From Acinetobacter marinus (GTDB taxonomy: Bacteria > Pseudomonadota > Gammaproteobacteria > Pseudomonadales > Moraxellaceae), in assembly GCF_900096915.1 (NCBI RefSeq), contig NZ_FMYK01000008.1, forward strand, positions 1 through 64,000: DNA of 64,000 nucleotides, given 5' to 3'. Made by a program: the position numbers and the translations under genes. The notes beneath the pieces were generated by a model. It searched no databases. It was given only the letters and a program-made list of their open reading frames with translations, and was not told the DNA's origin. Shown here piece by piece: positions 63,257 through 64,000 of the stretch. Numbering within the stretch: position 1 is the first letter of the stretch; every line of letters begins with the position of its first letter.

Positions 63257-64000
63257 ATGATGAAAAATTTAACAGGTAAATTAGCAGTTTCTGCATTTCT
63301 TTCCGCAAGTATTCTGCTCACACACAGTAGTTATGCCAAAACCGACAATCAACAATCTATAGCAAGTCCAGCTATTGCCAGTAATCAGGTTGCTGGGTTT
63401 TATCGTCAGGCATTGGGCGATTTTCAAATCACTGCTTTATACGATGGTGATGCCAAACTGCCATTGGAGCAATACTTTCAAGGACAATCGACGGAAAAAA
63501 TGAGTGCCTTGCTTAAAGGTTATTATATTGATCCGAGCAAAGCCATTCAGACGTCGGTGAATGCGTTTTTGATCAATACGGGCAAAGAACTGATCTTGGT
63601 TGATAGTGGCGCTGCAAAATGTTTCGGTGAAGGTCTTGGCTCGATTGAAAAAAATCTCAATGCGGCAGGCTATCACGTCGAGCAGGTCGATAAGATTTTA
63701 TTGACCCATCTTCATCCAGATCATGTCTGTGGCATTAGTCCGATCGCAGGGCAGAAGGCGTTCCCAAATGCGACCGTGTACGTCGATCAAACCGAGGCTG
63801 ATTTTTGGCTGAACCCTACCAATCTCAGTAAATTTCCAAAAGAAAAGCAGGCGAATTTTAAATCCGTATTTGATCAAACTGCCAAGATTATCCAGCCTTA
63901 TCAGGCTAGCAAACAATTCAAAACCTTTAAAGTCGGTGATCAAATCGCTGAGGGTATCAACATTGTACCAACGCACGGACACACCATCGGGCACAGTAGC
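63257..64000 (+). CDS. Exported metallo-beta-lactamase-fold hydrolase (runs off the window)
   Basis: The first 248 codons of an MBL-fold protein, open to the right edge. Two ATG codons (63257, 63260) begin a signal peptide ending S-Y-A near residue 30. The zinc motif T-H-L-H-P-D-H-V-C-G (H-x-H-x-D-H) is complete, and T-H-G-H-T-I-G-H supplies the next ligand. N-A-F-L-I-N-T-G-K and L-V-D-S-G-A precede it as in the glyoxalase II/AHL-lactonase branch. It is not close to clinical beta-lactamases. Third gene downstream of the ArsR repressor. Confidence 0.88.
   Translation, partial: MMKNLTGKLAVSAFLSASILLTHSSYAKTDNQQSIASPAIASNQVAGFYRQALGDFQITALYDGDAKLPLEQYFQGQSTEKMSALLKGYYIDPSKAIQTSVNAFLINTGKELILVDSGAAKCFGEGLGSIEKNLNAAGYHVEQVDKILLTHLHPDHVCGISPIAGQKAFPNATVYVDQTEADFWLNPTNLSKFPKEKQANFKSVFDQTAKIIQPYQASKQFKTFKVGDQIAEGINIVPTHGHTIGHSS

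Noticed and set aside
63257..64000. MBL-fold protein as an antibiotic-resistance metallo-beta-lactamase
   Set aside because: Only the generic HxHxDH fold motif is shared; the surrounding residues fit the glyoxalase II/lactonase branch and the context is an electrophile-response unit.

Overview
The window looks like a chromosomal segment of an Acinetobacter species (Moraxellaceae). This rests on the cell-wall/division block murG-murC-ddl-ftsQ-ftsA-ftsZ followed by lpxC, the dnaA-dnaN-recF-gyrB origin block, an Omp33-36-like porin, an AlmA-type flavin monooxygenase and moderate-to-low GC. Species identity is inferred from gene content only.

Layout. 1-740: remnant of an integrated element. An IS3-type insertion sequence cuts an integrase after 32 codons; an excisionase-like gene and a divergent XRE repressor with a palindromic operator follow, next to tRNA-Gly(GCC). 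1.2-5.7 kb: small housekeeping and envelope genes (M48 lipoprotein protease, BolA, SirB2, an orphan ParA overlapping a lipoprotein, a LysE-type exporter, a small secreted protein). 5.8-10.8 kb: an AraC regulator divergent from an acyl-CoA degradation set (SDR dehydrogenase, acyl-CoA dehydrogenase, acyl-CoA synthetase). 10.9-18.8 kb: yffB-like, recJ, pdxH, glmM, guaB, a hypothetical membrane protein and an MltB-type transglycosylase. 19.0-28.5 kb: murG to lpxC, then dciA-like and an M23 peptidase. 28.8-33.2 kb: aceE-aceF. 33.6-37.8 kb: pepD, purE-purK and a GNAT gene.

Replication origin. gyrB, recF, dnaN and dnaA (all minus) run away from an AT-rich oriC at about 44.3-44.7 kb. rpmH, rnpA, yidD, yidC and mnmE (all plus) run the other way. 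Two parS-like ParB sites (35127 and 41141) and an extra pair of perfect DnaA boxes with a dyad (37187-37269) lie within 10 kb of oriC.

Accessory region. Directly after mnmE, whose 3' end resembles the attachment site used by SGI1-type islands, sits an AT-rich AlbA_2-domain regulator gene. Five copies of TAAGCAAG precede it, the last on its ribosome binding site. Next is a lipid-oxidation cluster built like the mycobacterial virS/mymA locus: a divergent AraC regulator, a 3-hydroxyacyl-CoA dehydrogenase, an AlmA/Baeyer-Villiger-like monooxygenase and an SDR. Two near-identical operators, each with two 14-bp direct half-sites at 21-bp period, precede the dehydrogenase and the monooxygenase. The regulator appears to have lost about 120 internal residues and the monooxygenase carries a frameshift, so the system seems to be decaying while its operators persist. 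This is the least ordinary part of the window.

55.8-64.0 kb: a translationally coupled hydrolase/2-oxoglutarate oxygenase pair divergent from a nucleobase permease, a porin, prfB with its programmed +1 frameshift, and an ArsR-Old Yellow Enzyme-metallo-hydrolase group that runs off the right edge.
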